Shown piece by piece: positions 13,201-25,200 of a stretch of DNA of 64,000 nt (the stretch's first letter is position 1; every line of letters begins with the position of its first letter). Below the pieces are notes generated by a model that was not told the origin of the DNA, did no database searches, and saw only the letters and a program-made list of their open reading frames with translations. A program made the translations under genes and the position numbers. Source of the DNA: Dromiciops gliroides (taxonomy: Eukaryota > Chordata > Mammalia > Microbiotheria > Microbiotheriidae); contig NC_057864.1 of the NCBI RefSeq assembly GCF_019393635.1, positions 442,812,822 through 442,876,821 of the forward strand. Reading direction: 5' to 3'.

Positions 13201-16200
13201 AATAGTAATCATGAAAAAGAGAAAAGGGGGGAAAATTGTACAAAAAATATTTATAGCAACTCTTGGTGGTGGCTAAGAATTGGGAGTCAAGGGAATGTTC
13301 ATCAATTGAGGAATGACTGAAGAGACTGTGGTATATGATTGTGGTGGAATGGTCTTGTGCTATGGGAAATGTCAAATAGGATGATCCCAGAAAAACCTGG
13401 AAAGACTCATGAACTGACGTATAGTGAAGTGAGCAGAGCTGGGAGGACGTTGTGCATAGTGACAGCAGTACTGTTCAATGAGCAATCGTGAATGACTTAA
13501 CTACTCTCAGCAATGCAATGATCCGAGACAATCCCAAGGGACTGATGATGAAGCCTACAATCCACCCCCATAGAAAGAACTGATAAAAAGAGCACTTGTG
13601 AATTGTACATCTATAACCTGTCTTGTGGAGGGAGGAGGAAAGGGAGGGAGGGAGGGAGGAAGAAAAATCTAGAACTCTCAATCTTATGAAAATTAATGTT
13701 GAAAACTCGCCTTACATGTAACTGTTTCTGATGATAGTTGTTCCTGTGATTAAGATTTTAAAACATTCTGTGTGTGATACTGTAGAAAGAACACTAGCTC
13801 TGTAAGGAGGGGGCCTGAGTCCAGATCCCACCTCTGTCACAGGGCAAGTGACACTGGGTAAGTCATCCAGCTCCCCCCTGTGCCTTAGTTTCTCCATTTG
13901 TAGTAGGAGGGAGTTGGCCTGGATGCCTCTTGAGATCTCTCCCAGCTCTAGATGGAGGATTTCGGACCAGACAACAAAATGACATGGCGGTGGCTGCCAG
14001 CAGCCCGGGGCTCTACCTTGGTGAAGTGGAACTGCATGGGGTCGTCTGTAGAGAGTGAGACCCTCAGCCCTTTCTGGAGGAAGTCCAGAAAAGGGTTATT
14101 GGCGTACTCTAGAAAAAGGCTGTTGTTACTTAGTGGAGACATAGCGATGGGGATCTGGGCCAGGAAAAACAGATATTCCAGCACAGGACTCTAAAAAAAA
14201 AAAAAAAAGTCAAAAAGACATCTGAGTATAAAAGGGGGGAAAATAAAAACAACATAGATTTTTGTTTAAAACCTAAAGCCCGCTTTCAGTAAAATGACCA
14301 CCTACTACTTCCAATTCCCTAGTAAAGAAAAAGGTTGGATTTCTCTTTCTCTTTCTGGAAACACCTTTCACAATAAAGTAACTTTGGCAAAACACTTCGC
14401 ACAGTGTCAGGCACATCATAAGCAATTAATAGGTGCTCATTCCTCCCCAGCCCCACCCCCACCTTCTGGGCATTTAATGAATTATCAAGTCAAACTGCGT
14501 TGGATATTGGGAAATAATTCTCTTATGTAGGTTTCCTGAGCCAAGCAGATGGCTCAGATACATTTTTTGCCCCACACAGGAAGGCTCTGACTCCCAGAAG
14601 AAGGTATGTTAATGCATGCCACAACAGGAAATAATGGCAAAAATTAGACTAGAGCATGTGAAAGGTCTTTCAAATTCCCAGTAATGGTACCTGCTTGGGA
14701 CGCTATGGTAAAAAAAATATATATTTCTGCAATTCCCCTGTAAAAATCAGCAGTTACCCCAGAAAGGCACCTTCAGCTCACCTTTTTTAAGTTTAGGCCA
14801 TGAGAGATGTTATCTGCTGTCATGAATGCTGTCATGAGGTGTGTGAGAGCCCCCGCCTCCCCACAGTGAGGCCGAAACAGAAACGTGTTCATCCCTCTGG
14901 CCCTAGAGAGAGAGAATTGGGGTCTGGATTGTGGGCGAGTGAGTGGACATCATCAGAATCACAACTACGGCGGGGTGGTGGGACTTTTGTTCTAGATCCC
15001 CAAGTTGAGGGGAGGAGTGTTCTTCCCCTTGGCAGTGGTCCCTGTGGTTGAACCTGTCTCTGGCCTGAACCCTTAGGGGTCGAGGGGCAGAGAAAGTCAT
15101 GCCTGGGGAGAGGGGGGAGGGAGAAGAATTAGGAGGGGGAGAAGGGTTGCCTCATCTCCTAGAACAATTGCACAGAAGGCCAACCAAAGTGACCACTGCC
15201 CCTAAATGAAATTGTCCCAGCTGTCAAGATTCCTACTTAGGGATCTGCAAATTGTTTCGTTTTTCTCTTTATTTCTGGTTGGGCAGGGCACATAGTAGGT
15301 GTTTAATAAATGCTTATTGTTAGATTGATTGATTGGTAACCTGACTGGGCAATCAACAAGCATTTATTAAGCACCTAGTATGTTCCAGGCTCTGGGCTAA
15401 GTCCTAGGGATACAAAGAGAGGCAAAGAGCAGTACCTACTTTCATGAAGTATAAATTCTAATGGGTCCTAACAAATCCTTGTTGTAAATTGGGCTGGGTA
15501 CAGTGTGATTTATAGTAAAAACAAACAAACAAACAAAAAACTAGAGAAAATAAGAAGGATGGGGATAATTGAAGACCTCAGTGAAGTCCAGTTATCACAA
15601 ATCATAACCTTAATTCCTATGCTTCTTCATATATACTTTTTTTTTTAAATGAGGCAATGAGGGTTAAGTGACTTGCCCAAGGTCACACAGCTAGTAAGTG
15701 TTAAGTGTCTGAGGCCGGATTTGAATTCAGGTCCTCCTGATTCCAGGACCCGGTGCTCTGTCCACTGCACCACCCAGCTGCCCCCCATATATACTTTTAA
15801 AAACTTCTTAGAGGAAGTAGGATTAGGAGGGAATTCAAGATTTGAAAAACAACAACAACAACAAAAATTGAAGAACAAACCAGAAGGAACTTCCTTCTCA
15901 ACATTATCTTCCACCCTCTTTCCAAACCTTTTAGAGGAAAAGGCATTTTCAGAAAGTGTGAAATCTTATTATAACATTCCTCAATCTACTCTTTATCCAC
16001 ATAAAAACATTTGAGAAGATGACTTCTCATGGAAAGCTTTTCAAGGAAATTTCAATTGGGCTTTAATTTTTTCCTAACCTTCCAAAGAAGAAACATTTAT
16101 AGGGTCCTTGAAAGTTTCTCAGGGCTTGAAAATCTAGATTCCTGTTCCAAAGCAGATGAAGAGAATAAAGAAAGAAATCACAAGAATATCTCCACATTGT

Positions 16201-19200
16201 GACCCCTGGAGACAGCTCAGACCAGGAGGAAGGTCCTGGGCCAACCTGGGACTTCAGAGGACGCAGAAATGAAAATCTGCAAGGACCATCCATCCCCCCA
16301 GCCTCACCCCTCCTTCACTCACTTCCTCAAGTTGTTGAGCACCATGAGGTTCGCATACATGTAGTAGGCATAGTATGTGTAGGATGGGTTACTTTCCATT
16401 GTCCAGTCCTGGGGTTTAGGACTTTTAGAAGAGAACATGTGGCCACTGTGTTTGGACTCATCATCAACACTGTCGAAGCCTGTGATCTGTCAGGACCAAT
16501 ACATACTAAGTCATTAAGTATTTAGGCATCTATTATATACCAAGAGTCAGGGATCTAAAGCAAAAGCCAAAATATAATCCCTGCCCACCTTCTGGGGGAA
16601 GCAACATGCACAAAGTATATGCCAAGTAATGGTGGGGAAAGGAACTGGGGGGAATCAAGAAAGGCCTTGTATGAGCACTTGAGAAGAGATTCGAAGAGAG
16701 CACGAACAGCTGGACATGAGGAGGGAGTGAATTCCAGGCATGAGGGACAGCCTGGCCAAGGGCATGGAAATGGGAGATGGAATGTTAGGGGCAGAGAACA
16801 GTGTAGATAGAGGCCACATGACTATAATTCACAGGGTTGGAGTAGATGCCAAGGGACAATATTCATAAAGCTCCCCCAAAACAGACTGGAAGCTGATTGT
16901 GAAGGGCTTTAAAGGCCAAACAGAGGGGCTTCTATGCAATGGATTCGGTCTGGCCACAGTGCATCTGTCAACCTCTAGGGTGGGGACTTCTCTCTTTAGC
17001 TCCAGAGAGAATGAGCAGGCAGACAGTATTTGGAATTCACCACCTAGGGTGGGAGACCAGGACCTGGCCCAGTTTGGGGGACTTCAGGGGACAGGCTTAC
17101 ACGCTTGAGAAAGATGCTGAGATCTGGGTGAGCCTGAGGGTTGACAGTTGCCTCAAACACAGGCAGGAAGATATTTTCCAGCATCTTCCCAAAGTTTGGA
17201 AGGAAATTCTTAGACCGGAACACATCACTGCAGATAAAATTATTTAGAAGCGATGAGTATTTTAGCACTGGACTCAGTGGTCCTACTGAGGGAAAACCAG
17301 AGAACCACTGATCTGCAGACAGGAAAGAAAGCATAAGTATTTCCATGCTGGATTCGTCTTGCAGGCATGCACCTGTTACCACACACAGGGGATTGGAGGC
17401 ACTGTGAGGGAACACTTAAAGCATTATGAGAGGTATGGGTTTTTCACAGAGCTACATGCTCCCACCTCTTCTCTCTCTCTTTTTTGTTTTTAGTGAGGCA
17501 GCTGGAGTTAAGTGGCTTGCCCAGGGTCACATAGCTAGGAAGTGTTAAGTGTCTGAGGCCGGATTTGAACTCAGGTCCTCCTGACTCCAGGGCCGGTGCT
17601 CTATCCACTGTGCCACCTAGCTGCCCCCCACCCCCCTCTTCTCATGAACTTGCTGAAGGAAAATACAATGATTTGGGAGATGAGGCAAGGATTAGAAGAA
17701 GGAACATGTGGTGACTAGCTGGGAATTAGTTTGAAGACGGTCATTTGGATTGATTCTCCATTCAGTCCAACTTTAGGCAGGCAAGGTGGGTAGATGTATC
17801 AGAAGGGGCAAAAGCAGCCTTTGACAGTTGTGATTGGGCAGACACATACTAGATCCTGGGAACCTGAATCATCCAGGTCATGTTGGGACAGTGGATGCGG
17901 TTGCTGACAAACCAGGAGGAGAGCTTGGTCCATTCGTCTGGGCTGCGGCCATAAATGGAGAGCCGGGGCTCTGCGTGCTGGTATTTGGCATCCTCCAGGT
18001 CAGTACCTACTTCCTGCAAGGCCAAAATCCAGGTTACTAACTTGGGGCAAAAAGCGAGGGTTGTGATCCAAGACTTCCCACCAACATCTTCAGGGCTTAG
18101 CTGCTAAGATGGGGAAAAGGGAGACTAAGGAAAACTGAAGATGGAAAGGGAGACCTAGGAGACCTTGGGGACTTCAATGTCAAGGGTAGAAAAGGTAGGA
18201 TTGATGGGAGTAGGAGTGGAGGGTGATAGAGAACAGATGAAGACCTGCAATTTCAACTCTAGATTTAAGATTCCATAAACCTAAGTGACTTAGGAAGCCT
18301 GAGGAGTATGAGAAATCAAGAAGTCTGAGAGTAAAACCCAACTTCCTGGAACCCCCTGAAGCCTTGAAACTCCTTTAAATCTGATTAACCCGCCTTCATT
18401 ACTACTTCCTGATGTATGGCTATCATGACAGTAAGGAAAGAGACTGATCCTGCCTCTTGGACTTTCCCCTCCCAGTTCCTGAAAGGACATGTATCCAGGT
18501 CCACACCCACCCCTGAACACTTTGAGAAGGATTTCCTCATGCTTCCAAAGGGAAGGTTCAGAAGAATCTCAGGCCCTGGGGGCTTCTGCCTTTTGAGAGA
18601 GCCAGAATGGCATCCTGAAAAGAGGTAGAGACTTAGAGGGAGAGAAGGCCTGCATATGCGCCTTCCTTGGCCCATTTATTAGCTGTGTGGCTGTGGACAT
18701 GATTCTCGACTGCTCTGAGCCCCACTTGGTGGGTGGATCAGAGGGAGAGAATGAACCTGGCAGCGTTTTGTAAACTATAAAGTATTATATACATGCAAAG
18801 TATTATTATTCATGGTTCTAAGGGTTAGTTATTATTATTATAATTATAATTCTTAATAAGAGTCATTGATATTATCCTTTCCTTCATTCTTCCTCTGCAC
18901 TGGGCTTTGGCCATCTGTGTGGACTATATGAGTCATCATCTTCCTATAGGCCTGGTTACCTCTTTCTCACCTTGATGATGGTAGCGAAATATTCTCCATT
19001 AATATGATTGTCTGTCTTCAGGTAAAGATCCCTTAGTTCACTGGCCCCTACAGGATTGTATTTATCATTGAACTTGTCAAAACGCTGGAAGGTCTGACGT
19101 CCCTGCATTAGAAATAGGAGTGACATTCGCCTATGGGCGCACGAAAATACACAGGGGTTCATTCCTGAGAGGTGTGGCAAGGGCAAAGATTGGGTCAGTG

Positions 19201-22200
19201 GGCTTCTACCAAGCAACCCAGAACACTTGGGGCTGAGGATGAGCCACCCCAGATGTGGTTCCCAACCCTATGGACCAAGGATGGCCAAGGATCAAGAGGG
19301 TCCTGGGTAAGATGGATTTAGAAAGAAATGTGTCAGGGGCGGCTAGGTGGTGCAGTGGATAAAGCACCGGCCCTGGATTCAGGAGTACCTGAGTTCAAAT
19401 CTGGCCTCAGACACTTGACACTTACTAGCTGTGTGACCCTGGGCAAGTCACTTAACCCCCATTGCCCCGCAAAAAAAAAAAAAAAGAAAGAGAGAAATGT
19501 GTTCATGTCAAGGCAGAGTTACCCTTCCCAACTTACAGCGTGAACATCCAGAGAGTCAACCGTCAGGTCATAGGGGTGCATGTTTAGTTTAGTGAAAAGT
19601 TCCTTTAAGGTCAAATTTTTCTCCTTGGTGCTATAGACCACTCGGTCAGCATCCACTTGGTAAGATTTCTTAATGAAGCGCAGCAGATGTTTCTGGTTCA
19701 TACAGGCAGCAGCATGGATATGAGTGTCTACCTAGAGAGAGAGAGAGAGAAAAGAAAAAATAACCATCATCCTCTGGGCAAATCTAGTTAGCAGTAATAA
19801 TAATAATAATAAGCATTAGATTCTGCTTTAGGTTTTGTTATTTCACTTGATCCTCATTATAACCCTGTGAGGTGGGTACTATAATTATCCTCATTTTACA
19901 GATGGAGAAGTGCAGCTAGGTGGTGCCATAGTGCATAGCACTCTGGGCAGGAAGACAGCTTCCTGAGTTCAAATCCAGACTCAGACACTTACTAGAGCTA
20001 CATGACTCTGGGTAAGTCACCTCATCCCATTTGCCTTAGTTTACTTATCTGTCAAATGAGCCGTAGAAGGAAATGGCAAACCACTCCAGTATCTCTGCCA
20101 AGAAAACCCTAAGAGCTGGGCACAACTGAAACTGAATGACAATTAAAACATTCAATGGAGAGTACAGAAGGGTTTGCCAAATTCCAGTGGGTGCAGAGGG
20201 TGTCCCTTCCAGCTCCAAGTCGATGATCTCAAGTTCTCTTCCACTTGATTTTTTTCTTGTCTTTGTGTTTCCTTTCCTTCCTTAATTCTACTTCGTGCCC
20301 CCACTTCCTAAGAGGCCTGTGAATCAGAAGTGTCAGACATACAGCACACAACACTCCCAATTGCAGCCTGAACCAGATTAAAATGTAATCTGGAAGTGTT
20401 TGACAAAATAAATAAAAATGCAAGAGAACATAGAGAATATTACGTTCTAAAACTAAGTCAATCTGTGCTCTACAGGGATCCTTCTGCAGGAAATAGTGAC
20501 TTCTAGTTTCTATCTGAATTCGACACCATTGCTCTTAATGGTCCTATTCTAAAACCTTAGAAATCTGTCTAGTTGATAAAAAGGCTATGCCTCAATGACC
20601 ACTGAGATTAAGATTCAGAATGACATTTTAACCTTCTAGTCTATTCACTGTTGCTAATATCTTTTTTCCCCCTCAACATGGGCCTACTGAATTCCCAGTT
20701 CGGTTGGTTTTTTGGGAGGCAGTTGGGGTTAAGTAACTTGCCCAGGGTCACACAGCTACTATCTGAGGCTAGATTTGAACTCAGGTCCTCCTGACCCTAG
20801 AGTTAGTGCTCTATCTACTGTGCCACCTAGCTGCCCCCTCAGTTCAGTTCTAATACCAAGAGTTCTTGAGTGTTTTGTTTTGGGTGGTTTTTTTTTGAAA
20901 GTTGGAGGGGCCATTGGCTCAGTCTCTAGACTCTGAAGTCAGCTTCTGAGACCCTTCCCTACTTTACCTTCCTGCAGTTATAGAAGTCCCGATGGGGGTT
21001 GTTCTTTAGTTCCTTTAACTCATCCATCTCATTGAGCATTTCATGGACCTGAAACTTGGATGACAGGAACTTCAGGCGTCGGTGGGCATAGGTTTTGCTA
21101 ACAGAAACAAAAACGACAAAATTATTATTAATTAAAATTTTCAATCCAGCATACTCGGATATTTAAAATCTTCAAGAATGTAATGGAATTTATTAATTTG
21201 ATCATTGACAATGCTATGCTAAGGTTTAGTAAAAATACAGCAATTCAAACAGTTAAAGAAGAGAATCCAGCTTTCCAGACCAGAGTCCAGAATCCAGTTT
21301 TTCCAGACCAGAATCCAGACCAGAGTCCAGAATCCAGTTTCCTCCTGATGACATCTTACCACTTCAAGAAGACAAGAGAACTCAGAGACTTTATATGTTT
21401 TGTTAGTTTTTACTATCTCCTTTCTGTTATAATATACACTATCTGTAACATGTACTCTCTGCAGAGGCTCTCCCTTTGCAAGACTAATGTCAAAGCGTCG
21501 GTTCATGAGGACAAAAAAATCGCCCCTATGGACAAAACTTTCCTCTCTTCCTTTTCTATATTGTTGTTCACATATTATTAGTTAGCAATAGTTATTATAT
21601 TCTTTTTACTGTTCCGTCAAGGAAATATTTTGTTTCTTGAGGAACAAAAGGGGGGAATGTGGTAAAAAGTTTTAACAGTCGGTTAGATAATGGAGAGACG
21701 CCAGTTTTTTTTAGGACCACCCTTTTGGGGAGGAGACCAACAGCATGAGCTACGCACACCAGTCCGCCTGCAATGCACGCCAGATTGCCTGCTGAGCACT
21801 CGACTTCCAGGGTGCGAGCTTAAAAGGCAAGGAGAGAACAGAAGTGGGGCCTTTTTCCTGCTCTGCTGGTCTCCTGGCTGCGCTGCACAGACAGACGCGG
21901 ACTGGAGTTTGACTTGGCCCGGCTCTCCGTTAACAGCACGCGCTTGACTCGGTCTCTCTCCCCAAAGGTGGCCTTCAGCTTTTGGTGAGTTTTATACGGA
22001 ATATAGACTAAGCCTAGACTTAAGACAATTTGTATTGTATTTCTACTTTCCTATCCTTCTAATCAACATCACCTTGTGACTACCATACAATAAAAGCTCT
22101 ATCTAGAAAACCAGAAGCTTCTTCCATTTACTAGTCTGGGAGATAAATTAAGGGAAAGGTTAAGTAGGGTAGATTTATGATCTAATATCCAATTTTAATC

Positions 22201-25200
22201 TCACAAGACCTAAATCATGAATAAGTGAGAAATAAACATTTTAAAAGACATTTCCGTTTATGCTACAGTTCCCTTCATTGGAGGTATTAGCATGGTTGGA
22301 GCATGATGCTAATGACACCGAGGTCATAGATTTGGGCCTTTGTCTGATAGCTCCCTGCCTTCTGAGAAGCAGCATGGTACAGTGATCTGGTTGCAAATTA
22401 TCTGTGACAGGGGAAGCTAGGTGGCACAGTGGATAGATCACTGGCCCTGGAGTCAGGAGGACTCAAGTTCAAATCTGGCATCAAACACTAACTAGCTGTG
22501 TGACCCTGGGCAAGTCACTTAACCCCAATTGCCTCACCAAAAAAAAAAAAAAGATTAGATGACCTGCCCAGACACATGGTCACTATATGTCAGAAGTTGG
22601 ACTTGAACCTAGGTCTTCTTGACTCAGAGTCAGGCTCTCTATCCATTGCCCACATTGACTTTCTAGCACCTAGTTAGTAAAAAATAATTGGATAAGACAG
22701 GAAGTTACCAGATGCTGGAATGAACTCGTTACCTGAGCCACCTGTCTCTAGCCTCTTGCTTGTCTCCCTTGCAATGGAGAATGCTTCCTACCGCAGGGAA
22801 GTGTACTTACTTACTTTTCTTTGTCCCTCAGTGGAGGGCAGCTTGTGCTACTGGCCCTGGTTACAATTTGTGGAACTTCCCAAAGGAAAAGATTCCTAGT
22901 TATAGCTCTGATGAGACAGTTAAGTAGAATTTATTTATGGGCTAGACACTGTGTTAAGTGCTGGGAATACAAAAAACAGATAGGAGTTGGGGAAGATTTT
23001 TGTGATCAGTAGATGTTTAGGTGTATAACACTTACACAGGTCCTTGAGCAATTAAAGCAAGTAAAAAATTCATATCATCTAAGAAACTGTCCAAATTCAG
23101 ATAAGGGAGAGGCACAGGCTCCTCTTTGTCAACAGCAGCTTCATTAGCATAGCAGTAAATGATACCATCCTTCATCTTGAAATGATAACCCAGGTTTTCA
23201 GGGAGATCATCTTTTCGGAAAGGGTCTTCTCCTTTCTTCGGGAGAGGAATAAACACTTTTTTCAAGAAACACATAAAAATATACCATCAGCATTAATGAC
23301 CATGTAAGAAAGAGTCATAAAATGAAATATAGTAAAACCTCCTTTATATGGACCTCATTTACTCAAAATTTGGAAGCATTCAGATCAAAGCTGGGTAAAG
23401 ATGACATTCAACTCGGTGTGGGGAAAAGGTGAACAAAATGACAATTTTTAAAAATTTAAAATATTGTATTTTACCTACCTAGTACAAACTTTTTTTTCAT
23501 GCAACTTCAGGAGGACCCATTTGTATATAATCACTGATATGTTCATTACAAATAATTTCTATCTATTCATCAGGACATGTCACCAAAGGACCAGTTTTTT
23601 GTTATCCTATCAATTCTTTGAATATACTTGAAATGAAAACCACCTTCTTGAAAATTATGTAATTCAGATTTTTTTTAAACTTTTTCTAACTGGTCTTTCT
23701 CCATCTTGGTTTAAATTAGTGAAGTTTTAGTTAAAAGGTAAATCTTATAACTCTTCTAGTTATGTTATCTATAAACATCTCTTCTCTTTTAGCAGATGCT
23801 TTATTACTGAAAATGAGGGGAAGAAAATGTGACTATGGAGGGATTATGTGAGCCAACTGTTCCTGCTAACTCTCCTGACACAGTGAAACCAAAGACCTCA
23901 GAACAGTAACCAAAAGGAGAATCAATCAATGAGCATTTATTGTGTCTACTATATTCCAGGCACCGTGTTGGACACTGGGGATACAAACCCCAAAGTGAAA
24001 TAGTCACTTCCTTCGAATAACTTACATTTCTATCTAACTGGGCAGGGGAGAGCACTAGCAATTGTAGGATCAGGAAATGTTTTATGCAGAAGATGGCACT
24101 GGAGTAGAGTCCTTAAAAATAAACAAAACCCCCCTGGAGATTCTAAGTGGTGGGCAGGGAGTTAAGTAGAATCCCCTCCCTGGCTCTGCCTCTGACCCTC
24201 TCAAGGACTTTGACACCAAGTCCCTGGTTGTTTACCTCCCCTCCCTCACTCCCTACTTTTCAGCTCCTTTTTATGTTATCTTTCCCCATTAGAATGTAAG
24301 ATCCTCAAGGGCAGGGACTGGTTTTCTTTTTGCTTGTATTTGTATCTGGAGTGCTTAGCATCATGCACTCCAAAAAACAAATAAAGAAAGAAAGAAAAGA
24401 AAAAGCTTTTTGCCTGCCTAGATTCCAAGCATGGGGGATAGATGTAGCTATATACATGTACTGACCCCGGAAAGAGAATATCCATCCACCTAGATTTCAG
24501 TCACCATTGCTAAAAATATGATTCCCTGCTGTTGATCCTCTGAAGAGTTGGTGAGAGTAATTAACCATGTGAGAAGGGATTTGTGATTCCATCAGCATGG
24601 GAAAAGCTTGGTGTGAAATCTGACTGGAGAAGTCAGAGTGAGTTGCCAAGACACATAGAAAGTAAGTGATTTTATCAGGGTCAAAAAGCAAATGAGTATC
24701 AGAGGCTAGATTTGAATACATGTCTTCCTTGACTTCAAGCCTAGCACTATGTCAACTACCATAGTTGCTGTTGTTCAGCTGTTCCGTTGTGTCAAACTCT
24801 ATGTAACCCCAGGTTTGTCTATTGGGTTTTCTTGGCAAAGGTACTGGAGATATTTGCCATTTCCTTCTCCAGTGTGTCCCCATTTTACAGAAGAGGAACT
24901 GAGGCAAATAGGGGTTAGGGGATTTGAACTTGAACTCAGGTCCTCCTGACTCCAGGTCAGCACTCTATCCACTAAAGGGAGGTACAAGGTAACATTTTTT
25001 TTAACATAAGCTATTCATTCAGTTTTCAAAAGCCCATCCATATATATATATTTGGGGAGGGGGGACAGCAACAAGGGTTAAGTGACTTGCCCTGGGTGAC
25101 ACACTTAGTAAGTATCAAGTGTCTGAGGCCTCATTTGAACTCAGGTCCATCTTTTTTTGGTGGGGCAATAAGGGTTAAATGACTTGCCCGGGGTCACACA

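Larger units (their letters stand above)
10843..13722 (+). mobile_element. Half-L1 (HAL1-like) retrotransposon, nearly complete, without ORF2
   Basis: It is flanked by a perfect 15-bp duplication TGTTTCTGATGATAG (10828-10842 and 13723-13737). The 5' end carries the L1-type YY1 site CAAGATGGCGG at 10859-10869. ORF1 follows (11546-12520), then an L1-like inter-ORF spacer, then directly the L1 3' end (GAGGAATGACTGAA.. about 13305 onward). The endonuclease and reverse transcriptase are wholly absent. No A-tail remains at the 3' end. It sits in AMPD1 intron 14, antisense to the gene. Bao and Jurka described HAL1 elements in mammals; family identity here is inferred. Confidence 0.85.

Noticed and set aside
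16481..16486. Alternative acceptor ATCACAG 7 nt inside AMPD1 exon 12
   Set aside because: It would remove ITG and break the phase with exon 11.
21690..21947. 85-codon frame in the LTR
   Set aside because: Lies across U3/R of the LTR; no retroviral protein similarity seen.
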